DNA of 64,000 nucleotides, taken from NCBI GenBank assembly GCA_963746735.1, contig CAVVCO010000026.1, positions 124,001-188,000 of the forward strand, written 5' to 3'. A model generated the notes under the pieces. It did not search any database. It was not told where the DNA came from and saw only the letters and a list, made by a program, of their open reading frames with translations. Both the position numbers and the translations under genes were made by a program. Below are positions 53,179 to 62,912 of the stretch, one piece after another. The number at the start of each line of letters is the position of its first letter. Position 1 is the first letter of the stretch. Source of the DNA: CAVSWT01 sp963746735 (GTDB lineage Bacteria > Bacteroidota > Ignavibacteria > Ignavibacteriales > Ignavibacteriaceae).

Positions 53179-54319
53179 TTGAAAAAAATCTTCTTGATAA
53201 TTCTGATCTTATCAACTTCAATTGCTTTTGCTAAAGATGCAAAATTCGATTCTTTGGTTACAACAGGAATCACGCAGATTTATAATATCAAATTTCCTGC
53301 TGCGGAAAAAACATTTCGTGAATTAATTGCTGATTATCCCAATCACCCTGCCGGAAGATTTTTTCTTGCCATGATTGATTGGTGGAAAATATTATTGAAC
53401 CTCGATGACGAAAGTCATGATGATATTTTCTTTCAAAAACTTGAAGATGTAATTTACCAATGCGACGATATACTTGATAAAGATCCCAATAATGTTGATG
53501 CACTTTTCTTTTAAAGGAGGGGCAATTGGATTTAGAGGAAGGCTGAGAGCAGCTCGTGATAGCTGGATAAAAGCTGCAGATGACGGGAGAGAAGCGCTGC
53601 CAATAGTTGAGCAAGCCTCTAAGCTTGATTCAAACAATACAGATGTCGAGTTGGGTTTTGGAATTTATAATTATTACGCCGCCGTTATTCCGGATGAATA
53701 CCCGATGATTAAACCTTTAATGATTTTCTTTCCTTCAGGTGATAAGCAAAAGGGAATTGAACAGTTAAACAACACCGCAAAAAATGGCAAGTATGCAAAA
53801 TATGAAGCACAATATTTTTTAATGACACTTTATTTTGAATATGAAAAAAATCCATACCAGGCAGATGTATATGCTAAAACATTAACGAGTGAATTTCCGG
53901 ATAACCCCATATTTGAAAGATGGAGAGGAAGAATTGCCGCAAAGAGGGGAGACATGGTTTTGTCGTCAAGCATTTTTAAAGATTTCTTAAATAAAAGTAA
54001 AAGCAATTATACTGGTTACCAAAACAAAAAAGGAATTCGTGAAGCTTCATATTATGTCGGGCTGCAATATAAAAATGAAAACAATCCAGATTCAGCATTA
54101 ATTTATTTTCAGCAATGTGAAAAGCTTTCCCGCCTAGTTGATGGTGATGAAGAAACCGGGTTTTTAATAAATACAACTTTATATCTTGGAATGTTAAATG
54201 ATATCCTGGGTAATAGGGGACAAGCAATTGATTACTATGAAAAAGTTCTCGACATGAAAGAATACGGACGATCACATGCACTTGCAAATGAGTATATGAA
54301 AGCTCCATTTAAGAATTAA
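53179..54319 (+). CDS. exported TPR-like repeat protein, one frameshift
   Basis: About 379 residues. A signal peptide (KKIFLIILILSTSIAFA) leads into a series of helical repeats: ITQIYNIKFPAAEKTFRELIADYPNHPAGRFFLAMIDWWKI, KYAKYEAQYFLMTLYFEYEKNPYQADVYAKTL, EASYYVGLQYKNENNPDSALIYFQQCEKLSRL and LGMLNDILGNRGQAIDYYEKVLDMKEYG, typical of tetratricopeptide-like proteins. The first frame stops at 53514 (NVDALFF). Removing one T in the TTTT near 53511 joins it to FKGGAIGFRGRLRAARDSW, so I give one gene. It acts in the periplasm or outer membrane; partner unknown. The start lies 60 bases after the inverted-repeat element; it begins with TTG or the ATG-like TTG at 53179. Confidence 0.82.
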
Positions 54320-54418
54320 AAATATCTTTTATAATTTTCTCAATATAGCCGCCGAAGTTTTTATAGCAATATGGTGCTATTCAAATTAAATAAAATAATT
54401 AAATATTGTTAAATGAAG

Positions 54419-54593
54419 TTATATCACCCCTTCAGGGTTATAAAATTTAATTTTTATTTATAGTACTATAATAATTTCAGCCCTTCGGGCTTATTAATAG
54501 CGAAGCATTCTCGTATAACAAACGCTGAAGGTGTGAAATTATTATAAAATAAAAGGAAAGATTTATTGAAAATCCCGAAGAGATGACATAAAG
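54419..54593 (+). repeat. composite dispersed repeat, copy 2
   Basis: Related over about 175 bases to 44990-45162, in the same orientation relative to the gene that follows. It holds CACCCCTTCAGGGTT, TATAATAATTTCAGCCCTTC, AACGCTGAAGGTGTGAAATT and AATCCCGAAGAGATGACATAA. TATAATAATTTCA...CTTC at 54467 is the reverse complement of GAAG...TGAAATTATTATA at 54527-54546. It ends 28 bases before the gene at 54621. Confidence 0.75.
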
Positions 54594-54620
54594 AATATTT
54601 GAATAATACTTAAAATAACC

Positions 54621-55628
54621 ATGTACATTTATAAGCTCAAAAAGTTTTTTTACTTATTACCTTTGTTGGTAATTCTCTTTTTATTCTCCGCATGTTCTAC
54701 TGCTGATGTTTTCACAAGCTCTAATAAGAACATGGTTAACTTCATTAATGGAAATAACCAGATTAGTTTAGTAACATTTAATATTAAAGGGGTTTACAAA
54801 AAAGAAGAGAACCAGGTAGATACATTAATGAAATTTGTGAAAGATGGGAAATACGACTTTGTACTTTTCCAAGAACTCTTTAATGAAAGTACCCGTGATT
54901 ATATACTAGAAAATACGGACACAACATTTTATAAAACAATAATCTCACGAATAGATTACAATTCCTTCCCGGAATTTCTTTTTCAAGATGCCGGACTTTT
55001 TATGATGAGCAGGTTTCCATTAATTAGTCTATCAGATATAGATTTTGGAGATGACGTTAAGGAATCCAATGGTGTTATTCATATGATTTTGAAAAAAGAA
55101 ATGTCTCATACTTATGATTGGCTAGCCAATAAGTCAGTGCTTGGTGCGCTATTTAGAATTTCCGATTCCACAAAATTATTTTTGTTTACTACCCATGTTC
55201 AGGCAATAGGTTCAATGGAAATTAAAAATTTTCAACTTGAGCAAATAAGAGACTTTATTAAAAATGCAGTGTTAAAAGTTGTTGATTCAGGATTGGTTAA
55301 ATCTTCTGAAAATTTAGTTGTACTGCTGGCAGGTGATTTTAACAGTGATGCATATAATTTTGAGAGAGACCAAAATTTAATTAAGCTATTAGATAATCCG
55401 AGAGACTTAGACAAAGAATTTAACGGTTCAAAAAAAGATTATACTTTTCGGTTTGGATCTGGAAGAGGAAGCCGGCGATTTGATTATATACTTGCCTATG
55501 ATACAATTGATTCACTAAAGCTAAGAAGAGTAACCACTGAATCAATCGATGCTTATGATTTAAAAGATAGTAGTAATGCTAGTATTTCAGATCATAGTGC
55601 TTTGAGAACAGTGATCAAAATTAAATAG
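54621..55628 (+). CDS. endonuclease/exonuclease/phosphatase family lipoprotein
   Basis: 335 residues. A lipoprotein signal (FFYLLPLLVILFLFSACSTADVF) puts the lipid-bearing Cys at about residue 25. The rest is the EEP fold used by DNase I, sphingomyelinases and phosphatases: SLVTFNIKGVYKKEE, Glu in YDFVLFQELFN, LFTTHVQA, LLAGDFNSDAYNF and the final His in SISDHSALRTVIKI. All metal and catalytic residues are in place. The length and the FTTHVQA block point toward the sphingomyelinase-like branch, but the substrate is not clear. It acts outside the cytoplasm. Confidence 0.88.
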   Translation: MYIYKLKKFFYLLPLLVILFLFSACSTADVFTSSNKNMVNFINGNNQISLVTFNIKGVYKKEENQVDTLMKFVKDGKYDFVLFQELFNESTRDYILENTDTTFYKTIISRIDYNSFPEFLFQDAGLFMMSRFPLISLSDIDFGDDVKESNGVIHMILKKEMSHTYDWLANKSVLGALFRISDSTKLFLFTTHVQAIGSMEIKNFQLEQIRDFIKNAVLKVVDSGLVKSSENLVVLLAGDFNSDAYNFERDQNLIKLLDNPRDLDKEFNGSKKDYTFRFGSGRGSRRFDYILAYDTIDSLKLRRVTTESIDAYDLKDSSNASISDHSALRTVIKIK

Positions 55629-55693
55629 TAACTATAAAAAATATTAAAAGCACATTTAGCAAAACATCCCTAAGTATATTTTACACCAATTAA

Positions 55694-57979
55694 TCATCCA
55701 AAAACTCTTTTTATAATTGATTTGACCGCACCTTCATATTTTTTTACAAGCAGAACTGATGTCGGTGAATATCTTGCGACTTTTTCTGGTATTTCTCCAA
55801 ACAACATTTTTCTAAAGTAGGGTTCTTTAGCTGCCCCGATAACTACCATATCATAATCTCGACTGGCTTTAGCAATCCCTCCCGCAATAGTTTTGGATTC
55901 AATTAATTTCTTTTCGTACTTTGATTGATTTTCTAAATGCGATAATGTCTCATCAATAAATTTTAATCCGTTAAAACGTTCAACTTCAGTGGCTTGTTCC
56001 GGTACTACATAGCCGCCTGTTACTTTTATATTTGAATTACTGATATATGCGTCCAACACTTCTGAGGCAAGTTTAGCATTTGGCCCGCCGGAAGTTGGTA
56101 AAAGACAATTAGTAATTTTAGTTTTCTTGCCTATTTTAAGAATCATTAAATCACAAGCAGCATACCGAATTATTTTATCGGCAATTTCTCCAAAAATTTT
56201 GTCACTTGCATTAGTATATCCTTTCCATCCCATTACAAGTGCTTGAGCGTTGTGTCTTTCAATTGCTGCTAAAATACCATCAGATGCGTGATGTGCAATT
56301 ATTAAATCAGTTTCTATATCCATACTGTATTCCGATGCTATCTTCTTAGCAGTATTCAATAGTGCTTCTTTATGATGAGCAAATCGCATTCCTTCATGAA
56401 TCGGCATTTGGCGAGGGACTTCCACTATTGTCATGGCAATCAAACGTGCATTACGTTTTATTGCAATAGGGTATGCAAATTCCAAAAGAATTCTTACGCT
56501 ATCAGGATTATGAAGCGCAACTAGAACCGAATTACCTTGCTCAAATGCTGCAGGCCGGGTACTAGGTATTAGCACCTGCGGTTCAAAGGCCGATGCTTTC
56601 TTTTCAAACACTGAGTAGTAAAGTAGTAATCCAAGTACAATCCAGCCGGCGGTTACATACCAGGCAATCGGCTGAAAATTAAATTGATACAATGCAAGAA
56701 AAACATTTAGTAAAAATCCAAGTATGGGAATAAAAGGATACAAAGGCACGTGAAATCTTCTTGGAATCTCAGGATATTTCCTGCGTAATACAATTACTGA
56801 CAAATTTACCATAGCAAAAATTAGAAGAAAAATTAAGCTTGCTGCGGAACCAACTGCTTCAATAGGGAGAGTTAATGCCATGACAATTAAAATTAATCCG
56901 GTAATGATAATTGCTAAATACGGAGTGCGGCGCTTTTTATGTATAGTTGAAATTTGCTTTGGGAGCAGCGAATCTCTTCCCATTGAAAATGCAACTCTTG
57001 AAGCAGCCATAACTGTAGCGTTTAATGCTGACATGGTTGAAAGCAATCCGCCGAAAACAATAAGTCCAACACCGAAAGCCGGCATAAAAGCTTCCGCCGC
57101 ACGAACAATAGCGGTTTCCTTATATCTTCCTAAGAATTCCCATGTTGCTTCACCGGAAGTATTAATTGCTGTTAATGAAACAAACAGAATTAATAAATAA
57201 ATTGTTATAGTTATTCCAAGCGAGATAAATGTTGCCTTAGGAATATTCTTTTCAGGGTTTTTAATCTCTTCGGCTACTGTTGCTATCAAATCATAACCTT
57301 CAAATGCAATGAAAGTTAAACCCATTGCTACCAGAACACCGCCAAATCCAGAAGGGAAAAAAGGGAATAGGTTTTGTGTCACACGAACCGGTTCATCAAT
57401 TACAACAATTAAACCGAAGTAAATAAAAATTGAAAGGATGACAATTTTAGAAACCGTTAAAATATTTTCTGCTTTGCCGGTTACATCAGTCCCGCGGACA
57501 TTAAGCCATATGAAAAAAGCAGCTATCAACACGGTAACTATGAGAATGGCAGGATGCATTCCCATTAATGAAGCCACACCGCCTGTGAAATTTGGCGTAT
57601 ACTTGTGAAAGAATTCCCAAAAGTAACCAGCAAATCCAAGTGCGTATAAACTGCAGGCAACAGTGTACGCGAACCAAAGCATCCAGCCTGCAATAAAACC
57701 TGTAGCTCCGGGAAATGCCATTCGCACAAATGAATAACCTCCGCCGGCTCGCGGTATTGCAGAAGCTAATTCAGCATACGCAAATGCTGTTAACAAGGTT
57801 ACAACGCTATTAAGAACAAAAGATAAAATTGAAGCCGGGCCTGCTACACCTGCAGCTATTCCGGTTAAAACAAATATTCCGGCACCTATCATCGCACCTG
57901 TGCCTATCATTGTTGCATCGAATAAACCAAGGTCTCTCGAAAATGTGGGGCTCCCCGTTGTAGTATTATTTTTACTCAT
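55694..57979 (-). CDS. APC family amino acid permease fused to two USP domains
   Basis: 761 residues. The first 475 or so hold about twelve membrane helices of the amino acid-polyamine-cation superfamily, close to cationic amino acid transporters: FDATMIGTGAMIGAGIFVLTGIAAGVAGPA, SAIPRAGGGYSFVRMAFPGATGFIAGWMLWF and TFIAFEGYDLIATVAEEIKNPEKNIPKA. The C-terminal 280 residues contain two universal stress protein domains (about 490-600 and 620-745). The second ends with MVVIGAAKEPYFRKMLFGEIPEKVARYSPTSVLLVKK, close to the USP nucleotide-binding motif GxxGxxxxxxGSxxxxV. Such permease-USP fusions are known; the USP part may sense nucleotides. It stands alone on the minus strand. Confidence 0.9.
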   Translation of the reverse strand: MSKNNTTTGSPTFSRDLGLFDATMIGTGAMIGAGIFVLTGIAAGVAGPASILSFVLNSVVTLLTAFAYAELASAIPRAGGGYSFVRMAFPGATGFIAGWMLWFAYTVACSLYALGFAGYFWEFFHKYTPNFTGGVASLMGMHPAILIVTVLIAAFFIWLNVRGTDVTGKAENILTVSKIVILSIFIYFGLIVVIDEPVRVTQNLFPFFPSGFGGVLVAMGLTFIAFEGYDLIATVAEEIKNPEKNIPKATFISLGITITIYLLILFVSLTAINTSGEATWEFLGRYKETAIVRAAEAFMPAFGVGLIVFGGLLSTMSALNATVMAASRVAFSMGRDSLLPKQISTIHKKRRTPYLAIIITGLILIVMALTLPIEAVGSAASLIFLLIFAMVNLSVIVLRRKYPEIPRRFHVPLYPFIPILGFLLNVFLALYQFNFQPIAWYVTAGWIVLGLLLYYSVFEKKASAFEPQVLIPSTRPAAFEQGNSVLVALHNPDSVRILLEFAYPIAIKRNARLIAMTIVEVPRQMPIHEGMRFAHHKEALLNTAKKIASEYSMDIETDLIIAHHASDGILAAIERHNAQALVMGWKGYTNASDKIFGEIADKIIRYAACDLMILKIGKKTKITNCLLPTSGGPNAKLASEVLDAYISNSNIKVTGGYVVPEQATEVERFNGLKFIDETLSHLENQSKYEKKLIESKTIAGGIAKASRDYDMVVIGAAKEPYFRKMLFGEIPEKVARYSPTSVLLVKKYEGAVKSIIKRVFG

Positions 57980-58194
57980 ATTTGTTTGGTTTGGTCACAT
58001 GCAAATATAATTAATTGATAACTAAATTTATTAATCTGAAGAATTTTATAGAGATTAGTTATTTATAATTTGATTTGAAATAAAATGGAAGTATCAAAAA
58101 GGTTAAAAATTATTTTAATAGCTAATTTTCGCAAGCAAAATTATATCGCTTTAAATATGTTAAGATTAGACTAATTGTTATCATCAATAATATT

Positions 58195-59563
58195 TTATTT
58201 TCCCCATTTTTTGGGAATTGGATGCGCTTCAGTGTTAAAAACTATTTGATTAAAATTAAGAGTATTTTCAGGGGCAAATAATAGGTATAAATATTTCATC
58301 GTTTCTGCAAGGAAGAAACTTTCCATATCGTCAGTTTTCTTTTTAGTAATTACATTTTCAAGTTCTGCAAACCCATCATCAGTTTTACAGTATTTTACAA
58401 TACCATCTAAAAAAGTTTTCCCCATTTTTAAATATTTCTCATCATGTGTATAATGATAAAGATAATATGCAGATTCAATTATTTCGGGCCGCAGCACATA
58501 ATAAGGCGATGTTATTTCCATTGTCTTGAAATTTATTGTTTCAGGTTCAATTCCTTCCAGGTTCCACATTTTATAGCATGATGCTTCAAGGGATTCTGCT
58601 TGTTTTAGATCGCCGCCTAATGCAAGAACTGCAGGGAAGAATGCATCTAAAGAACCAAAATTTGTTGAAGTTATTTTTCCGGTATTCATATCTGCTTGGG
58701 CATACCAAAATCCGGTCTCAGTGGAATCAGCTAGATATTTATTAATTGCATTGACGCTGGTATCCCACATATTCTTAAAATCTTTATCTCCAAAGAGACA
58801 GCCAGCTTTTGAGCAAGTATTCATAGTATGAATCAATGCCGCCTCTTATATGACTTGTGGTATTAACCCATTCGCCGGTTTCAACATTTATTGATGAACC
58901 AACCAAATCTAATTTAGAGCGGCGATTAAATAATTGTACAACTGCATCTTTTGCTTTGTTGTAGTAAATGGGATTCCCAGTCAGTTTGCTCAAAGTTCCA
59001 AACTCAATCATTGATGTTCCAATCTCTGCAGGGTTGCTGACATCACCATCAGTTTTTCCAGAAATTAAATTTACATATCTATACGGCATTCCTGTTTTAG
59101 AATTAAAGGAGGGTAATAATCTTTTACCAAGATCCTCAGCAAGATTTAAAAATCTTTTATCTCCATCCAGATTGTAGCATGATAACAATCCTCCTAAAAG
59201 TCTTATGGTTATTTCAAATGTCTGGACTGAAATATCTTTGTTGAATGAAAGGCTATCTAAAATAAGTGCTTTCGCTTCTTGTGCTTGTTTGTCAAGCTTC
59301 ATTAATTTCATCGTATCGAAGGCATCAATAGGCGTCATATAGAGTGAAACTCCGTACCAATCTTTATAACTTTTGCTTAACGGTTTAAGTGCATCATGTC
59401 CCCAGGCATATTTTTTATATCCTTCCCAGGCATGAATAAATTCAGATTTAACTTTCTCAGCTAGTGCTGCCTTATCTACTTTTGAATTATTTTTTGTTTG
59501 GGAAAAAAGGGGAATGGCGAAAAGAAAAATTATTAAAAATATATGTATAGATTTATTAGACAT
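58195..59563 (-). CDS. exported GH47 family alpha-1,2-mannosidase, one frameshift
   Basis: About 455 residues from the ATG at 59563 (MSNKSIHIFLIIFLFAIPLFSQ, a signal peptide). The frame is open further up to 59605. The family is GH47, best known from the eukaryotic ER and Golgi: GYKKYAWGHDALKPLSKSY, TPIDAFDTMKLM, SVQTFEITIRLLGGLLSCY, MIEFGTLSKLTGNPIY, RGGIDSYYEYLLKA, YYVLRPEIIESAYYLYHYTHD, FFLAETMKYLYLLFA and the Ca-binding NTEAHPIP at the end. The three catalytic acids (Glu, Asp, Glu) are present. The first frame ends at 58784 with LLKSWLSLWR; removing one A from the AAAA near 58817 gives LLKAGCLFGDKDF and continues to 58195. It should be periplasmic or secreted and trim alpha-1,2-mannose. 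Confidence 0.88.
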
Positions 59564-59805
59564 TATTTTACTCTTGTTACTATTAAATGCAATTCTAGCT
59601 GCCAATGTATAACATTAAAGTGTTAAACCTAACAATACTGGATTATTATTTATAACCAATTCGTTTTAATAGTACATATATCTTAGAGCTAAGTTTAGCT
59701 TAGCGATTGGAGAATATTTTACTACTAATTCAACTCCTGCTTTAAAAAATCATAAACTCATCTACAAAAATATCCTGTCGGGTTTAGTTGTTGGCTAGGC
59801 GTTAT

Positions 59806-60462
59806 TTATATATTAAAGTTAATACCAAGATTGATTGCTGTATAAGTTCCTTTGCTGCTCATGAAACTATATTCTTTTGAATTAAGCTGACTATTTAACT
59901 TAAAGGCTAAAAGTAAATTTATATTTTCTGTTATTGGATGAGAGAGGCCAACACCAGCACCAAATCCAAATAAATTTTCGTTTATTTCTTTTTTTGAACT
60001 GATATCTGGATAGTAAGATAACACTTCTCCGGTTGTTAGATTGATTTCTTTTTTAATGCTATAATTATTATAACTCAAGTGAGAATAACCAAATTCTAAT
60101 GTCACAAAACCTGTGAAGAGTTTGTTTGTGTTAAAATTAATTCTACTACCCATGTAAACTGGTATTAAACTATGATTATCAGAAATATAAGTTCTGAAAA
60201 GTGTTTGTTTTTGTACAGTAGAATAATCTTCCATGAAATTCACATTGTGCTTATCCCAGGATGAATATCCGGAATAAATATAGAATTGAATGTTTTGATT
60301 AAATTTGTAGTTGAATTGAATAGTAGAATTAAATCCCTTTGAAGAACTCATTGGCATAATAATTCCCCCATTTATCTGAATAGAATTAGCATTTTGAGCG
60401 AGAATAAAATTAGATGGAATTATTGAGATGACAAATATTAATGAGAATAATAACTTAAACAT
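59806..60462 (-). CDS. outer-membrane beta-barrel protein
   Basis: 218 residues. After a signal peptide (FKLLFSLIFVISIIPSNFILAQ) there are about eight alternating aromatic/hydrophobic strands (IQFNYKFNQNIQFYIYSGYSSW, KLFTGFVTLEFGYSHLSYNNY, LFGFGAGVGLSHPITENINLLLAFKLN), ending in INLGINFNI. This is the pattern of small porin-like or OmpA/OmpW-type barrels; it has no TonB box or peptidoglycan-binding domain. Exact family not recognised. It is in the same direction as the PorQ-like gene upstream, with 92 bases between. Confidence 0.7.
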   Translation of the reverse strand: MFKLLFSLIFVISIIPSNFILAQNANSIQINGGIIMPMSSSKGFNSTIQFNYKFNQNIQFYIYSGYSSWDKHNVNFMEDYSTVQKQTLFRTYISDNHSLIPVYMGSRINFNTNKLFTGFVTLEFGYSHLSYNNYSIKKEINLTTGEVLSYYPDISSKKEINENLFGFGAGVGLSHPITENINLLLAFKLNSQLNSKEYSFMSSKGTYTAINLGINFNI

Positions 60463-60554
60463 TATGTTACCCTTTCTAATTTATGTTTAATAAATCTCTA
60501 AAGGTATCAATAATCATTTCTTACTTTTAATAAAGTTAAATGCCTGCCGGTTAA

Positions 60555-61490
60555 TTATAAGGTAGTCGAAACACTAATTCTATGAAGTGCCCCAATCAGC
60601 CCCATTGATGAAAAGCCGTAGTCAAAATTATATTCTTTAATATGTAATCCAACGCCTACATTAAATCCTGCTATACCAGCGAATGAACCAATTTTCAAAT
60701 CAGTTCTTCTTTGATTATCATATCCAAAACGTAAACGCAGCACACGGCTTAAAGTAAATTCAGCACCGACAGCAAATGCTTTGAACCGGCTTGCGAATTT
60801 GTCTTGCTCATTATTTAATCTATGAAAATCTAAAGATAGCCTTAAAGGCAAATGTTCTAATTTTTTTGAAACACCCACCATTACATCCAAGGGCAGTTTT
60901 TCTTTTGTGCTAATGTAAGAAGATAACTGGGCTCCAATATTTAAAACTGAAAAGCCAATGCTCATTTCGTCAGAGGGGATAGCATAATGAAGTCCAACAT
61001 CAAAGCCTACTGCAGAAGAAGAATATTTTTCAATTGATGAATAAATAAATTTTGCATTTGCCCCATAAAAGAAATTTTCATCAAGCTGGTTTGCGTAACC
61101 AAGGACAAAAGCGACTTCACCGGCACCAAACTCTCCGGTTTTTAATGCATCTTCATTTGTTCCTTCAAAAGTGCCGTAATTAATATATTCTACTGCACCT
61201 CCAAATCTTCCGATTCCTTCAATATCTGTAGAGTAGGCTAGACTTGCTAAATTGATATCTAGCAAATGTTTTATGAACGAAAAGGAAACCGGGCTTCCCT
61301 CTAACGTCTTTAATCCTGCCGGATTATAGAAGATAACATTAGGGTCATCACTGTTTGCAACAAAGGTGCCTGCCAAAGCTCCGGCTCGTGCACTCATGTC
61401 AAGCCGCAAAAAATCATAAGTGCTATTTTGCGAAAATGAGTTTGATGTTAAAAAGAATGTGATTAAAAGTAAAAAAGAGAAGAACTTCAT
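60555..61490 (-). CDS. porQ: PorV/PorQ family outer-membrane protein (type IX secretion)
   Basis: 311 residues. A signal peptide (KFFSFLLLITFFLTSNSFSQ) is followed by the FadL-like barrel of the PorV/PorQ family: STYDFLRLDMSARAGALAGTFVANSDDPNVIFYNPAGLKTLEGSPVSFSFIKHLLDINLASLAY. The STYDFLRL..SARAGALAG start and the length (about 310-340) fit PorQ better than PorV. PorQ is an accessory component of T9SS in Bacteroidota, related to PorV, which shuttles cargo to the attachment complex. The cargo genes at 8976-14917 are in the same window. No core T9SS gene (sprA, porK-N) was seen. Confidence 0.83.
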   Translation of the reverse strand: MKFFSFLLLITFFLTSNSFSQNSTYDFLRLDMSARAGALAGTFVANSDDPNVIFYNPAGLKTLEGSPVSFSFIKHLLDINLASLAYSTDIEGIGRFGGAVEYINYGTFEGTNEDALKTGEFGAGEVAFVLGYANQLDENFFYGANAKFIYSSIEKYSSSAVGFDVGLHYAIPSDEMSIGFSVLNIGAQLSSYISTKEKLPLDVMVGVSKKLEHLPLRLSLDFHRLNNEQDKFASRFKAFAVGAEFTLSRVLRLRFGYDNQRRTDLKIGSFAGIAGFNVGVGLHIKEYNFDYGFSSMGLIGALHRISVSTTL

Positions 61491-61812
61491 AAAATTCCCA
61501 AAAATTTTGCTGCTTATTTAACGATATTTAAAAATAAAGGCAAGGGCAAAAATACTAATTATAAATATGAATTCGGAGTTATTTTCTAAAATTTATCTGC
61601 AACATTACACAAACAATTCACTTTTAGATTCAAATTCCTCAAGTCAAAATTCAAAAGAATATTAAATAAAGAAAAGGTAAAAACTTAAAGCATTATTCGA
61701 ACGTCAAAAGAGAAATGAAAATATTAGAATATAAAACTAATAGGCTAATCTCTTAACCTTGTTTAACGATAAAAGTCTAATTAATTTTGAACTAAACCTT
61801 TTTGGAGAAAAA
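61491..61812. other. 322-base intergenic region
   Basis: AT-rich and without coding potential, between the divergent PorQ-like and htpX genes. I see no repeat, hairpin or promoter motif that I can support, apart from the GGAG ribosome-binding site at 61804 in front of htpX. Confidence 0.5.
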
Positions 61813-62664
61813 ATGAATACCCTTAAAACAGTATTTTTAATGACAATGATGATGGTCCTTTTTCTGCTGGTGGGACAACTGCTTGGCGGAAAAACCGGGT
61901 TAATTATCGCTTTCGTTTTTGCACTTGCTATGAATTTTAGTTCTTATTGGTTTTCCGATACTATGGTTTTAAAAATGTACCGTGCTCAACAAGTAAGCGA
62001 ACAAGAAGCCCCAAAACTTTACAGTATAGTAGAAAAGCTATCTCAAAATGCAAATTTACCCATGCCCAAAGTTTATATAATAAATGATCCGACACCGAAC
62101 GCATTTGCCACCGGAAGAAATCCTGAACATGCAGCAGTTGCAGCAACTACCGGTATTTTAAGAATATTAAACGACGATGAAATTGAAGGAGTTCTTTCTC
62201 ATGAATTAGCTCATGTAAAACATCGTGATATTTTAACCGGAACTATTGCCGCTACTTTCGTCGGTACAATAACATTCATTGCACAAATGGCTGGCTGGGC
62301 AGCAATGTTCGGTGGAGGCGGCAGAAGTAATGATAGAGGCGGAGGAATTGGCGGACTGGTTTTATTGATAGTTGCTCCAATTGCTGCGACATTATTACAG
62401 CTTGCAATTTCGCGTTCAAGAGAATATGATGCTGATGCCGGCGGGGCAGCGATTTCAGGAAAACCTTTATCACTTGCCTCAGCTTTAAATAAATTATCTC
62501 AAGCAAATCAATTGAAGCCTGTAAACAATGCCGGGCCAGCAACCGCACACATGTTTATTGTAAATCCATTAAAAGGCGGCGGTATGATGAAACTTTTTTC
62601 CACTCATCCGCCAATGGAAGAAAGAATTAATCGTCTTCAAGAAATTGCTGATGGTAAAAGGTAA
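61813..62664 (+). CDS. htpX: HtpX family zinc metalloprotease
   Basis: Membrane-bound M48 protease for quality control of membrane proteins. I start it at the ATG at 61813 (MNTLKTVFLMTMMMVLFLL), which has TGGAGAAA in front; the frame is open back to 61759. About 283 residues, as usual. Two N-terminal helices, then zinc ligands in SHELAHVKHRDILTG and the third, Glu, in SRSREYDADAGGAAISG. A further helix pair lies between them. KLFSTHPPMEERINRLQEI closes the protein as in other HtpX proteins. It probably has its own promoter. Confidence 0.95.
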   Translation: MNTLKTVFLMTMMMVLFLLVGQLLGGKTGLIIAFVFALAMNFSSYWFSDTMVLKMYRAQQVSEQEAPKLYSIVEKLSQNANLPMPKVYIINDPTPNAFATGRNPEHAAVAATTGILRILNDDEIEGVLSHELAHVKHRDILTGTIAATFVGTITFIAQMAGWAAMFGGGGRSNDRGGGIGGLVLLIVAPIAATLLQLAISRSREYDADAGGAAISGKPLSLASALNKLSQANQLKPVNNAGPATAHMFIVNPLKGGGMMKLFSTHPPMEERINRLQEIADGKR

Positions 62665-62700
62665 TCTTTAATTACAATGATTTTAAAACTGAATGATTTT

Positions 62701-62729
62701 TATTCTCTCTCCCTTTGGGAGAGGGAATA
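62701..62729 (+). terminator. hairpin after htpX
   Basis: TATTCTCTCTCCC-TTT-GGGAGAGGGAATA: a stem of about 12 bp with a mismatch, 40 bases after the htpX stop and followed by CTAATTTT. The CTCTCCCTTTGGGAGAGGG core is also a common dispersed hairpin in this phylum (from memory), so it may be both. Confidence 0.6.
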
Positions 62730-62912
62730 CTAATTTTAAAAGATAGCATTTTATTTAGTATTTATTTTAAAATCAATACCGAGCAAAATTCAAAACTTTC
62801 AAAAGCAGTTACTATTTTTAATAAAACTTTCACGTGCAATTTCCATTCTTTAATTATATCTTAACAAGCGAAAATATTAAAAACATTTACCTTCTTTCAT
62901 AAGGAAATTTTA

